This document shows positions 63,900 to 64,000 of a stretch of DNA of 64,000 nt, piece by piece. Both the position numbers and the translations under genes were made by a program. Source of the DNA: Bradyrhizobium sp. JYMT SZCCT0180 (GTDB lineage Bacteria; Pseudomonadota; Alphaproteobacteria; Rhizobiales; Xanthobacteraceae); assembly GCF_018130165.1 (NCBI RefSeq), contig NZ_JAFCLZ010000003.1:310001-374000 (forward strand), given 5' to 3'. Under the pieces are notes generated by a model. The model was given only the letters and a program-made list of their open reading frames with translations, searched no databases and was not told the DNA's origin. Each line of letters begins with the position of its first letter. The stretch's first letter is position 1.

Positions 63900-64000
63900 A
63901 TGATCGAGAAAAACTACCAGCCCGCCGATATCGAAAGCCGCATGTCGGCCATCTGGGAGGAGAGCGGCGCGTTCAAAGCCGGCCGCCCCGAGCGCAAGGA
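63900..64000 (+). CDS. valS: Valine--tRNA ligase (3' end outside window)
   Basis: Only the first 33 codons are present: MIEKNYQPADIESRMSAIWEE and SGAFKAGRPERK, the standard N-terminus of ValRS. Upstream, 63642-63899 has no gene. Confidence 0.85.
   Translation, partial: MIEKNYQPADIESRMSAIWEESGAFKAGRPERK

Overview
The window reads as a chromosomal segment of a Bradyrhizobium-like alphaproteobacterium (Hyphomicrobiales, Nitrobacteraceae). The basis is high GC, dense operons, a complete aapJQMP general amino-acid transporter, a PopZ homologue, NodT/MdtABC-type efflux genes, Tad pilus genes of rhizobial type, and small proteins with rhizobial hallmarks. I could run no database search, so the genus is an inference.

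Layout. 1-7.4 kb: the 3' part of a penicillin-binding protein 1C gene, then a tight operon GT39 - PAP2 phosphatase - GT2 - LabN-domain protein (envelope or lipid glycan modification), then a convergent Na/Pi-cotransporter-like gene. 7.6-13 kb: a PilZ protein and a reduced Tad locus (Tad1). It holds cpaB', cpaC, cpaD and cpaE on the minus strand and a convergent tadD, and it lacks pilin, prepilin peptidase, CpaF motor and TadB/TadC platform. Its cpaB frame is open but has lost most of its family's core. 13.8-19.5 kb: aapJQMP, an interspersed palindromic repeat and a cysteine synthase. 20.2-29.4 kb: a four-gene NodT-MdtA-MdtB-MdtC efflux operon. 29.5-32.6 kb: TapT (DTW-domain) tRNA modification enzyme, SxtJ-family protein and carbamoyltransferase. 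tRNA-Cys lies at 32.7 kb.

32.8-38.4 kb is an accessory patch. It contains a small Cys-rich exported protein behind a CRP-type palindrome, a 94%-identical headless copy of it 1.2 kb away, an SDR gene, a YbaN-like membrane protein, a TetR regulator divergent from an NmrA-like/DUF1772 pair across a perfect palindrome, and a collagen-like lipoprotein.

39-53.4 kb holds a near-complete second Tad system (Tad2): flp1, cpaA, cpaB, cpaE, cpaF, tadB, tadC, an ICMT-family methyltransferase, TadE/F-like, TadG-like and TadE-like proteins, a PAP2-like membrane protein, cpaC, a small lipoprotein, tadD, an unknown membrane protein and flp2. No CpaD is recognisable in Tad2, whereas Tad1 has one.

53.5-59.2 kb is a block of uncharacterised genes: a ClpP-fold periplasmic protein, a DUF3303-like protein, a 53-aa membrane protein, two proteins sharing an N-terminal MSTDKL motif, two small hypotheticals and a winged-helix/TM/coiled-coil protein. 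It is the best candidate here for something undescribed. tRNA-Asn lies at 59.5 kb. The window ends with a shortened Pcm-like methyltransferase, a TolC-family protein, a short tandem repeat, popZ and the start of valS. I saw no CRISPR array and no recognisable transposase.
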